Source of the DNA: an uncultured Alistipes sp.
GTDB lineage: Bacteria; Bacteroidota; Bacteroidia; Bacteroidales; Rikenellaceae
Direction: 5' to 3'
DNA length: 20,583 nt
Assembly (NCBI GenBank): GCA_910586375.1
Contig: CAJUIE010000016.1
Span: 338-20,920, forward strand
The translations under genes were made by a program, and so were the position numbers. Shown here in pieces: positions 14,405 through 20,583 of the stretch; position 1 is the stretch's first letter; each line of letters opens with the position of its first letter. A model generated the notes under the pieces. The model did no database searches. It was not told the origin of the DNA and saw only the letters and a list, made by a program, of their open reading frames with translations.

Positions 14405-15277
14405 TTACTTCTCCTCTTGGGCGCCGAAGGGATACTGGTTCTGTTGCACGTCATCGAAGCGCATGCCCTTTTCATAGGTCTTCATAGCGCGACGTGACAT
14501 GCCCATTGACGAAAAGCCTCCGTCGTGGTAGAGGTTCTGCATCGTCACCTTGCGTGTGAAGTCCGAGAAGAGCGTCAGCACGTAGTCCGCGCAGTCTTCG
14601 GCCGTGGCATTACCCAGGGGTGACATATTCTCGGCGAACGACATCAGGTCGCCCAGACCCAGTACGCCATTGCCTGCGGTGGTTGCCGTGGGTGACTGCG
14701 ATATGGTGTTGATACGCACGTGCTTTTCCCGACCGTAGATGTAGCCGAAACTGCGGGCGATCGATTCGAGCAGAGCCTTGGCGTCGGCCATGTCGTTATA
14801 ACCGTAGAGGGTGCGTTGTGCGGCGATGTAGGAGAGGGCTACGATCGAACCCCACTCGTTGATAGCATCTTTCTTGCGGGCTACCTGAATAGCCTTGTGG
14901 AACGAGATGGCCGAGATGTCGAGCGTCTTGGAGAGGTAGTCGTAGTCCAGGTCGTCGTAGGTGCGGCCCTTGCGGACGTTGGGCGACATGCCGATAGAGT
15001 GGAGCATGAAGTCGAACTTACCGCCGAAGTGTTCCATCGTTTTATCGATGAGGTTCTCCAGATCTTCAACACTTGTTGCATCGGCCGGCACTACGATCGT
15101 GTTGCACTTTTGGGCCAGTTCGCCGATCGTGCCCATGCGGATCGATACGGCGGTATTTGTCAGGACGATTTCGGCCCCTTCGGCTACGGCGCGCTCGGCA
15201 ACCTTCCAGGCTATCGATTGTTCGTTTAACGCACCGAAAATCAATCCTTTCTTCCCTTTTAACAATTGAGATGCCAT
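14405..15277 (-). CDS. fabI: Enoyl-[acyl-carrier-protein] reductase (NADH), FabI type
   Basis: Catalyses the last reduction of each fatty-acid elongation round in the cytoplasm. It is a short-chain dehydrogenase fold of 290 residues. The divergent NAD site GALNEQSIAW (15-24) replaces the usual GxxxGxG, as in other FabI. Catalytic Y150 and the pair Y160-x6-K167 match the FabI pattern. HSIGMSP (93-99) lies in the cofactor region and ISQSPTATTAG in the substrate loop. It is about 28 residues longer than E. coli FabI at the C-terminus, which I believe is usual in Bacteroidota. The start ATG at 15277 puts the NAD motif at the normal place. It has its own putative promoter and lies downstream of a PfkB-family gene on the same strand. 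Confidence 0.95.
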   Translation of the reverse strand: MASQLLKGKKGLIFGALNEQSIAWKVAERAVAEGAEIVLTNTAVSIRMGTIGELAQKCNTIVVPADATSVEDLENLIDKTMEHFGGKFDFMLHSIGMSPNVRKGRTYDDLDYDYLSKTLDISAISFHKAIQVARKKDAINEWGSIVALSYIAAQRTLYGYNDMADAKALLESIARSFGYIYGREKHVRINTISQSPTATTAGNGVLGLGDLMSFAENMSPLGNATAEDCADYVLTLFSDFTRKVTMQNLYHDGGFSSMGMSRRAMKTYEKGMRFDDVQQNQYPFGAQEEK

Positions 15278-15301
15278 AATCTTTCAGTTTAGAATCGGGG
15301 G

Positions 15302-15309
15302 CAAATGTA
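15302..15309 (-). promoter_or_regulatory. Putative -7 element for fabI
   Basis: The minus strand reads TACATTTG, an exact TAnnTTTG match, 24 bases upstream of the fabI ATG. No TTTG is found at the expected -33 distance. Confidence 0.5.
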
Positions 15310-15408
15310 ACACTTTTTTTCGGAAATCCGCCGCGCAGAGGTCCACAACTAAGCGTTACAGCCCACCTCAGTTTCCGGCCCGGGAAATATTGCCCTTTTT
15401 TCCTGTTT

Positions 15409-16410
15409 TCAGAAGAGGTATTTTTCGTTCTTTACTTTGCAGACCAGACGGTGGATGTCGGTCCAGGCCTCTTCGCCGAAGGTTGTACCCACCACTTCGA
15501 TCACCTTGCCGGCCGTGATGGCACCGATCGTGCCGCACTGGCGCAACGAAAGACCGTCGCAGAGGCCCGACAGGAAGCCCGCAGCGTAGAAGTCACCCGC
15601 TCCGGTGGTGTCCACACGTTTGGCTGCGGCCATGATGCCCACGTGTACCACTTCGTCGCCCTGTTTGATGAGTGCCCCTTTGGTGCCGATCTTTACCACG
15701 GCCAGATGGGTCATTTGCGATATGGCTTGCAGGGCGTTGAGGGGTTCCGACTCGCATGTGAAAGTCTTGGCTTCGTCCTCGTTGGCGAAAACGATGTCGA
15801 CGTATTGGCTCACCAGATCGCGCAAAAACTCCAGGTTTTCGGCCACGATGTTGAAGCTGGCCAGGTCGATGGCTACCTGCAATCCGCGTTCTTTGGCCAT
15901 CTGCATGGCCCGGCGGATCAGTTCGTGGTTCTGAACCAGGTAGCCTTCGACGTAGAGACAGTCGTATCCCCCGAAGATTGCCGGGTCGAGTTCTTCAGCT
16001 CCGAGTTCGAGGGCCGCTCCTAAGTGGGTGACCATCGTACGCTCACCGTCGGGGGAGATCAGTGATACGCACTTACCCGAGCGCTCCGTGCCGCGGAAGA
16101 CAACGGGTTCAATGCCTAAGTTGTCGAGTGCCTGGATGAAGAAGTCGCCTGTCGTGTCGCGGCCGACCTTGCCGATGAAACCCACACGGCAGCCTAATTG
16201 CGCCATGGCGCGGATTGTGTTGCCGGCCGAACCGCCCAGTGAGAGCGAGTAGGGCAGGCCCGCTACGGATTTTGATATTTCTGTTTGCAGGCGGCTGTCC
16301 ACGAGGTTCATCGAGCCTTTGGGCAGCTCGAACCGCCCCAGCACGGAGTCGGTTTTGAGGTTGACCAGCATGTCCGTGAGGGCATTGCCGATGCCTATTA
16401 CGCGTTTCAT
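15409..16410 (-). CDS. PfkB-family carbohydrate/nucleoside kinase (adenosine kinase-like)
   Basis: Ribokinase-fold kinase of 333 residues. The N-terminal GIGNALTDML gives the glycine/aspartate substrate site. PfkB signature 1 lies around GGSAGNTIRAMAQLG (59-73), the NEDEA phosphate/Mg motif at 210-214, and signature 2 DTTGAGDFYAAGFLSG at 267-282 with catalytic base D273. The lid-region sequence and overall length resemble proteins usually labelled adenosine kinase in Bacteroidota, but sugar kinases of this superfamily cannot be excluded. It lies 119 bases downstream of pfkA on the same strand with no terminator or -7 element seen between them, so co-transcription with pfkA is possible. Confidence 0.85.
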   Translation of the reverse strand: MKRVIGIGNALTDMLVNLKTDSVLGRFELPKGSMNLVDSRLQTEISKSVAGLPYSLSLGGSAGNTIRAMAQLGCRVGFIGKVGRDTTGDFFIQALDNLGIEPVVFRGTERSGKCVSLISPDGERTMVTHLGAALELGAEELDPAIFGGYDCLYVEGYLVQNHELIRRAMQMAKERGLQVAIDLASFNIVAENLEFLRDLVSQYVDIVFANEDEAKTFTCESEPLNALQAISQMTHLAVVKIGTKGALIKQGDEVVHVGIMAAAKRVDTTGAGDFYAAGFLSGLCDGLSLRQCGTIGAITAGKVIEVVGTTFGEEAWTDIHRLVCKVKNEKYLF

Positions 16411-16529
16411 TCTTTTTGGATAAGTTCGGGGTAGGGTGTTCAGGCGGTTCGGGCAGGACGGCTTGTGAGGTGCAGGGTTTGTTCATCTCCTCTTCCCTCT
16501 CTTCCCACTCTGCCCCCCCCCCTCTGCTG

Positions 16530-17510
16530 TCAGATCGAGAGGATTTTCACTAAGTCCAGATCGCTGCGGTCGATGCCCTTGTTGTGTTTGACGGCTTTGG
16601 TGAAGGGGACGTAGACGGTCTTGCCGTTTTGCACGCCGATCATCACGTTGCGCTGACCCTCCATGATGGCTTCTATAGCCGCTTCGCCCATGCGCGAGGC
16701 CAGAATACGGTCGTAGGCCGTCGGTGAGCCTCCGCGCTGGATGTGTCCCAGAATCGTTACGCGGGCGTCGTATTGGGGAAACTCCTTCTTTACACGTTCG
16801 GCCAGGGCTGTGGCGCCGCCTGTCTTGGGGTTCTCGGCCACGATGACGATCGCCGAATTCTTGCTCTTGCGGAAGCCGTGGTTGATGAGCTCGGCCAGCT
16901 GGTCGACCTCGGTCTCCATTTCGGGGATGATCGCTGCTTCGGAGCCGGTGGCCAGGGCGCTGTTCAGGGCCAGGTAGCCGGCCGTGTGGCCCATTACCTC
17001 GACGAAGAAAAGCCTTTCGTGGCTCGATGCCGTGTCGCGCAGTTTGTCCACAGCGTCCATGATCGTATTCAGGGCTGTGTCGTAGCCAATTGTCGAGTCG
17101 GTGCCGCCTAAATCGTTATCGATCGTGCCGGGCAGTCCGACGATGGGCACGTTGTACTCTTCGGCAAAGATCGAAGCGCCCGTGAGCGAGCCATCACCGC
17201 CAATAACGACCAGAGCGTCGATACCGGCAGCGACCATGTTGTCGTAGGCTTGCTTACGGCCTTCAGGTGTGGTGAACTCTTTGCAGCGCGCTGTCTTGAG
17301 GATCGTGCCGCCCAACTGGATGATGTTGCTGACGCTCTGGGACTTGAAGTCGACGATTTCGTTGAATACAAGTCCTTTGTATCCGCGCATGATTCCTTTC
17401 ACGCCGAACTTGTTGTAGATGGCGCTTCGGGTCACGGCGCGAATGGCTGCATTCATACCCGGGGCATCGCCTCCCGAGGTTAGGATACCGATATTTTTGA
17501 TTCCTGCCAT
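16530..17510 (-). CDS. pfkA: ATP-dependent 6-phosphofructokinase
   Basis: Commits fructose 6-phosphate to glycolysis. Visible in the 326-residue product are the nucleotide motif TSGGDAPGMN (11-20), GGDGS at 104-108 (glycine instead of the aspartate of PPi-type enzymes, so ATP-dependent), catalytic PGTIDND with D131, and MGHTAGYLAL at 173-182, where many family members have MGR. Length fits the bacterial short form. The frame runs on to 17543, but that ATG overlaps the -7 element; the ATG at 17510 matches family N-termini. The promoter at 17541-17572 is one of the best in the window. A C10 run (16513-16522) lies just past the stop. Confidence 0.95.
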   Translation of the reverse strand: MAGIKNIGILTSGGDAPGMNAAIRAVTRSAIYNKFGVKGIMRGYKGLVFNEIVDFKSQSVSNIIQLGGTILKTARCKEFTTPEGRKQAYDNMVAAGIDALVVIGGDGSLTGASIFAEEYNVPIVGLPGTIDNDLGGTDSTIGYDTALNTIMDAVDKLRDTASSHERLFFVEVMGHTAGYLALNSALATGSEAAIIPEMETEVDQLAELINHGFRKSKNSAIVIVAENPKTGGATALAERVKKEFPQYDARVTILGHIQRGGSPTAYDRILASRMGEAAIEAIMEGQRNVMIGVQNGKTVYVPFTKAVKHNKGIDRSDLDLVKILSI

Positions 17511-17540
17511 AGCTCGTACGGTTAAATACACAAAACCGGT

Positions 17541-17572
17541 CAAAGATAATCAATCTTTTTAAAGATTTCAAA
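17541..17572 (-). promoter_or_regulatory. pfkA promoter with internal palindrome
   Basis: On the minus strand TTTG (17572-17569) is followed after exactly 20 bases by TATCTTTG (17548-17541), matching both elements and the spacing of the Bacteroidota primary promoter. Between them sits the perfect palindrome AATCTTT-TT-AAAGATT (17552-17567), a candidate operator. Confidence 0.7.
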
Positions 17573-17658
17573 AAAATGAGGCTATGGTCCGCTTGATTAA
17601 CATCGGATTTGTCCTTCTGAACGTTAGCACAGAATCTATTCGACCTCTGGTCGCTCGG

Positions 17659-17682
17659 GCCGCAGCCTCCGCTGGCTGCGGC
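17659..17682. repeat. Perfect GC-rich hairpin 3 bases after the FISUMP-tail stop codon
   Basis: GCCGCAGCC (17659-17667), loop TCCGCT, GGCTGCGGC (17674-17682): a 9-bp perfect stem. On the minus strand it starts three bases after the TGA at 17688-17686. No T tract follows, so a simple terminator role is unlikely. Its position is like that of the target hairpin beyond the variable region in the Bordetella phage DGR. Confidence 0.6.
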
Positions 17683-17685
17683 TCT

Positions 17686-17886
17686 TCATTCCTGCACGCA
17701 GCGAACGGGGAAACCGTATGCACGGTAGTTGTAGCCCTCAGGATTCATGATGGAACTGCCGAAGTCCAGGTTCGACCCGAGCACACTCGATGCCGAGCCA
17801 GGCGCACCGCTCCAGGCGTAACCGCTCGTGCCCACACTGCCCAGGCCGCCGGAAACGCTGCCACGGTGACCCGAAGCGGGGCGGGT
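17686..17886 (-). pseudogene. Orphan C-terminal tail of a FISUMP / C-type-lectin-like protein
   Basis: On the minus strand 66 codons run from beside the pspC stop to TGA at 17688-17686. The product begins TRPASGHRGS, contains GYAWS at 22-26 and NLDF at 39-42, and ends RAYGFPVRCVQE. This is the typical end of 'Fibrobacter succinogenes major paralogous domain' proteins, whose PASGxR...GYxWS...RAxGFPVRC core forms a C-type-lectin-like fold. No start codon or N-terminal part exists: upstream is pspC in another frame, with a one-base overlap at its stop. The fragment therefore starts where the variable region of DGR targets usually starts. The codons at expected variable positions are mixed (GGC, AGC, GTG, TAC) rather than AAC-rich, so it looks like a variable repeat, not a template. 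Either gene debris or a donor cassette. Confidence 0.6.
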
Positions 17887-19106
17887 TATTTGCTGTGGTT
17901 GGTTTTAAGCTCCATTTGGCTCTTGTCGACGGTTATTTTGATGCCTTGCGACGGCACGTTTATGTGTATTGTCTCGGGCGTCTCTTCGATTATGTTTTCG
18001 TCGTCGAACTCTTTGAGTATCTGGCGGAGTGAGGTGGTGTCACCGTCGATTATGATGCGGCTCTCCAGGATACGGTCGAATCTGGCATATTTGTGCTGTA
18101 GGGGGCCTTTTGTTTTTTCGCGGATAGCCAGGCACGAAACGGTGATGATCGAAGCCAGCCACAGCAGAAAGATCGCCAGCACGGTTTTGTTGCGGGGTTT
18201 GCGCGAGGCGATCAGACACATCAGCACGTAGATGAACAGAATTACGGGAATGAGCGCCGCCAGGAGGCCCGACACAAGGACTCCTGTGGAGAGTTGACCG
18301 AGGTTGCCCGGAAAGACAATTTCCGGACCGCCGATCGCCACGGCGAACATTCCGATGATGAGGGCGCAGGTACTCAGGATCAGTCCAAAGACGAGCAGTC
18401 CGGCTAAGAGCTTCAGCAGGATAAGTACGATCTGGCCGAGGCGAGATACTACTTCGGCCACGATCGGTTTGGCCAGAGCGTCGGGGTCTGCTGCGGTTGT
18501 CGCTGCGGTGACTTGATCTATAGTCCGGACGGTGATCTTCTCGCCGTTCATTTCCAGTTTCTGCCGGGCTGTGCGGGCCGCCGGCACAGCAAACCACATG
18601 ATCAGGTAGCTGATAACGAAAAGCACGAACAGATTGCCCAGCGTCGGCCCCGTCCAGTAGAGAAACGGAACCCAGCGAAGCATGGCAAGCAGTAGTGGCA
18701 GGAAGAGCGTCAGCCGTACCCATACAGGATCGACGTCGAAGTACTTTCCGATGCCGTCACAGACACCGCCCAGCCGCGCGTTTTCCGTGTCGCGGTAAAG
18801 ACGTCGTGGAATGCGGGGTCCGCCCGGGTGTTTCTTTTCAGGATCGGCAGCCGAGATGTCGTCGGCCGATCCCATCTGCATGATGATGTTCAGAACGAGC
18901 GGTTTGCCTACCACCCGCTCGCGGTCTTGTGCCGAGAGGATCAGTTCGGCGATGCGGGCTTCGATATCGGCGACGATCTCTTCGCCGTCGTCGCTGTTCC
19001 TGTAGTTGCATCGCAGGCTCTCTAAGTATTCGGAGAGAGCTTCGTATGCGTCGCTCTCCATCGTGAAAGCTACGCCGCACAAGCTGCATTTTTTGACCTC
19101 TTTCAT
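17886..19106 (-). CDS. PspC-domain membrane protein
   Basis: A 406-residue inner-membrane protein. Residues 1-90 resemble the cytoplasmic N-domain of Bacteroidota PspC proteins (ESDAYEALSEYLESL, DIEARIAELI), here with an added CSLC pair at 7-10. The PspC domain (about 101-176) starts RRLYRDTENARLGGVCDGIGKYFDVDP and contains two membrane helices. Further hydrophobic segments lie at about 226-258, 276-300 and 308-328. A soluble C-terminal region (330-406) follows, probably extracytoplasmic. In Proteobacteria PspC senses membrane stress; the role here is inferred. It is the third gene after padR and the head-GIN gene (10-base gap). Its stop abuts an unrelated FISUMP fragment. Confidence 0.85.
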   Translation of the reverse strand: MKEVKKCSLCGVAFTMESDAYEALSEYLESLRCNYRNSDDGEEIVADIEARIAELILSAQDRERVVGKPLVLNIIMQMGSADDISAADPEKKHPGGPRIPRRLYRDTENARLGGVCDGIGKYFDVDPVWVRLTLFLPLLLAMLRWVPFLYWTGPTLGNLFVLFVISYLIMWFAVPAARTARQKLEMNGEKITVRTIDQVTAATTAADPDALAKPIVAEVVSRLGQIVLILLKLLAGLLVFGLILSTCALIIGMFAVAIGGPEIVFPGNLGQLSTGVLVSGLLAALIPVILFIYVLMCLIASRKPRNKTVLAIFLLWLASIITVSCLAIREKTKGPLQHKYARFDRILESRIIIDGDTTSLRQILKEFDDENIIEETPETIHINVPSQGIKITVDKSQMELKTNHSK

Positions 19107-19116
19107 GGGAGTGGGA

Positions 19117-19926
19117 TTATTTGCGGGACACGTTGCCGCCGCTCGAACGGGTGATGTCGACCGTGCAGTCGCCTGAGTAACGGATCGAGGCGCCGCTCGA
19201 AGCGTGGGCCTGCAACTGCCCGGTGCAGTGTATCCGGGCGCTCGAACCGCTTGAGGCCTTCATTTGGAAGTCGGCGACTTCGAATTTGCTGGCCGAGAGT
19301 GACGACCCGGCGCTTGTCTCTGCGGAACATTTTGTGGCTGAGCCTTTCAGGCTGATATGGGAACCGGCCGACAGCGAAACAGAGGCTTCGGTGGCCGTTA
19401 TTTCTGCTTCGATTCGCGAGCCGCTTGCTGCTTTTATTTCGCAATCTTCTTTTACCCGGGCGTCGAGGTTGAGGCTGCCGCCGCTCGAGGTCCGGGCTTC
19501 GAGACGGTCGGTTTCGAGAACTCCTTCGTTACGGATTTTCGAGCCGCTCGATGCGTGCAGCGTGTGAAATGGCCCGTTGCAGGGGACGGTTACGGTGACG
19601 TGGAGGTTGTTTAATCTGGTAATCGTCGGGTCGATAGTAACCTGGAGTTCTCCGTTTTTTATCTTTGTCACGACCCGGTCGATCAGGTTGTCGTCGGCTT
19701 CGACGAGCAGCTCGTCTCCTGCCGTTGCGGTGATCAGAACCTGCACGCCACGCGACGATTCGATCGTGTGGATGTTGCGGGGAGCAGGGCGGGTTTCTGT
19801 GACGATGTTGCCGCTGCCTTTGAGCGTGTTGCCTTGTGCAAAGAGTCGGGCGGCACCTCCGAAGATGTTGCCGACAGCAGCAGCTGCGATACCCAGAATA
19901 ACGAGAAGCAGGATGATTTTTTTCAT
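19117..19926 (-). CDS. Head-GIN domain (DUF2807) exported protein
   Basis: A 269-residue protein with an N-terminal hydrophobic signal or anchor (about 3-24, KKIILLLVILGIAAAAVG). The rest is a DUF2807 putative auto-transporter adhesin-like fold: short beta repeats with frequent Ser/Gly turns (SSGS, SSGG, ASGS, SAGS) spaced every 15-25 residues, consistent with a right-handed beta-helix. No lipobox cysteine is seen. In Bacteroidota such genes commonly sit beside PspC and PadR genes, as here, and the function is unknown; an envelope surface or stress role is inferred. It starts 26 bases after padR ends. Confidence 0.85.
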   Translation of the reverse strand: MKKIILLLVILGIAAAAVGNIFGGAARLFAQGNTLKGSGNIVTETRPAPRNIHTIESSRGVQVLITATAGDELLVEADDNLIDRVVTKIKNGELQVTIDPTITRLNNLHVTVTVPCNGPFHTLHASSGSKIRNEGVLETDRLEARTSSGGSLNLDARVKEDCEIKAASGSRIEAEITATEASVSLSAGSHISLKGSATKCSAETSAGSSLSASKFEVADFQMKASSGSSARIHCTGQLQAHASSGASIRYSGDCTVDITRSSGGNVSRK

Positions 19927-19952
19927 GCGGAAAAAGAGTGTTTAGGGGTTAA

Positions 19953-20288
19953 TTATTCGGTTTTGCCGTGCCGGATACGCCGGGTCTGCTCCACCAGTTC
20001 GTCCCAAACTTTGTCGAGTGTGGCGAGGTGTTCGCGACCTTTGTCCGTGAGTGAATAGTATTTGCGGGGTGGGCCTTGGGGCGACTCTTCCCAGCGGTAG
20101 GTCAGCAGTCCTGCGTTTTTTTGTCGTGTCAGAATTGGATAGAGTGTTCCTTCGACCACGATCATCTCGGCTTGTTTGAGCTCTGCAATGATTTGTGGTG
20201 TGTAGGAATCGCCGCGCGACAGAATAGACAGGATGCAGTATTCCAGAATGCCTTTGCGCATTTGCGCCTTCATGTTGTCGTCAGTCAT
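19953..20288 (-). CDS. PadR-family transcriptional regulator
   Basis: A 111-residue winged-helix repressor-type regulator. Conserved PadR features are the QMRKGILEYCILSIL first helices, the recognition region VVEGTLYPILTRQKNAGLL (44-62) and the wing YRWEESPQGPPRKYYSLTDKG. It has the short C-terminal helix for dimerisation and no large ligand domain. It is first in the padR / head-GIN / pspC-like cluster and probably controls its own operon. The start at 20288 agrees with family N-termini (M-x-x-x-N-x-KAQMRKG) and leaves only four bases to the -7 element, so the mRNA may be leaderless. Confidence 0.92.
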   Translation of the reverse strand: MTDDNMKAQMRKGILEYCILSILSRGDSYTPQIIAELKQAEMIVVEGTLYPILTRQKNAGLLTYRWEESPQGPPRKYYSLTDKGREHLATLDKVWDELVEQTRRIRHGKTE

Positions 20289-20292
20289 GGTG

Positions 20293-20324
20293 CAAATATA
20301 ATGTATATTTTAGTATTATGCAAT
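20293..20324 (-). promoter_or_regulatory. padR operon promoter
   Basis: TATATTTG on the minus strand (20300-20293) is an exact TAnnTTTG element. ATTG (20324-20321) lies 20 bases upstream as an imperfect -33 element. The region is very AT-rich compared with the coding DNA. An imperfect palindrome ATATA-CAT-TATAT overlaps the -7 element and may be a PadR operator. Confidence 0.6.
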
Positions 20325-20366
20325 GCAAAGTACTTTAAATTTTAAATTAAGTGTTTCTTTTTATCT

Positions 20367-20583
20367 TTAGAGGGCTTTTTTTAGATGTTTTTTTAGAAAT
20401 TTGAGTTGGGCAGAGGCTTGGTTGCAGTTTTCGCGATTCCGGCAGGGGAGCTCGCCGAAGAGAGCAACGCAGAACGTTGCAGTCACTCCGCCGTCTTCAG
20501 CCTGCGAAAAAACAGTCGTCAGACTGTCCGAGCCGCAGCCACCCCCGGCGAAGGCTTTTTCGCAACGCTTTAGCGTTGTCTCT
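20367..20583 (-). CDS. Open frame of unknown function entering from the right edge (C-terminal part)
   Basis: On the minus strand 71 codons stay open from the window edge to TAA at 20369-20367; no start is visible. The product has six cysteines, a central VTATFCVALFGELPCRN segment and a Lys-rich end. I do not recognise it. The DNA holds three perfect small hairpins: CAACGC/GCGTTG (20563-20578), ACAGTC/GACTGT (20512-20527) and GCAACG/CGTTGC (20464-20480). It may be the tail of a real gene or an interspersed structured repeat that happens to be open. Confidence 0.3.
   Translation of the reverse strand, partial: ETTLKRCEKAFAGGGCGSDSLTTVFSQAEDGGVTATFCVALFGELPCRNRENCNQASAQLKFLKKHLKKAL

Noticed and set aside
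20464..20578. Integron attC-like or attachment site from the clustered hairpins
   Set aside because: The core GTTRRRY / RYYYAAC consensus is not met, and no integrase is present in the window.

Overview
The window looks like chromosomal DNA from a GC-rich member of the Bacteroidota (Bacteroidales), most likely Alistipes or a close relative. This rests on family content: DUF4290, DUF4492 directly ahead of cydAB, a PadR / head-GIN / PspC module, a FISUMP-type protein tail and a DUF4369-like lipoprotein. It also rests on several upstream regions carrying the Bacteroidota -7 promoter element TAnnTTTG. The genus call is an inference. I saw no rRNA, tRNA, transposase, CRISPR array or phage gene.

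Layout. 1-2025 (minus): the first codons of tyrS and the whole of dnaX. 2026-2378: a gene-free stretch with two copies of an interspersed hairpin repeat, then the clpB leader. 2379-4976 (plus): clpB. 5002-5028: a terminator shared by the convergent clpB and folA. 5027-8357 (minus): a compact run of thioredoxin-fold lipoprotein, lpxH, thyA and folA, preceded by a third repeat copy. 8515-9201 (minus): a DUF4290 gene. 9449-10582 (plus): a sigma-54 activator with a shortened receiver domain and no DNA-binding domain. 10602-11255 (minus): a phosphoglycolate phosphatase, divergent from the DUF4492-cydA-cydB operon (11302-14314, plus). 14341-14378: a strong bidirectional terminator. 14405-17510 (minus): fabI, a PfkB-family kinase and pfkA. 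17511-17885: the pfkA promoter and an orphan 66-codon FISUMP/C-type-lectin-like tail with a GC hairpin just beyond its stop codon. 17886-20288 (minus): pspC-like, head-GIN and padR genes. The right edge holds an open reading frame rich in small hairpins.

Most genes are housekeeping: replication (dnaX), proteostasis (clpB), dTMP and folate supply (thyA-folA), lipid A (lpxH), fatty acids (fabI), glycolysis (pfkA) and micro-oxic respiration (cydAB). The parts worth a second look lie mainly between genes. They are (1) an A10 slip site in dnaX at the end of the gamma-length region, with stops in both alternative frames; (2) the orphan FISUMP tail, which resembles the variable-region end of a diversity-generating-retroelement target; (3) a repeat family whose hairpin is preserved by compensatory changes and whose ends carry promoter-like motifs.
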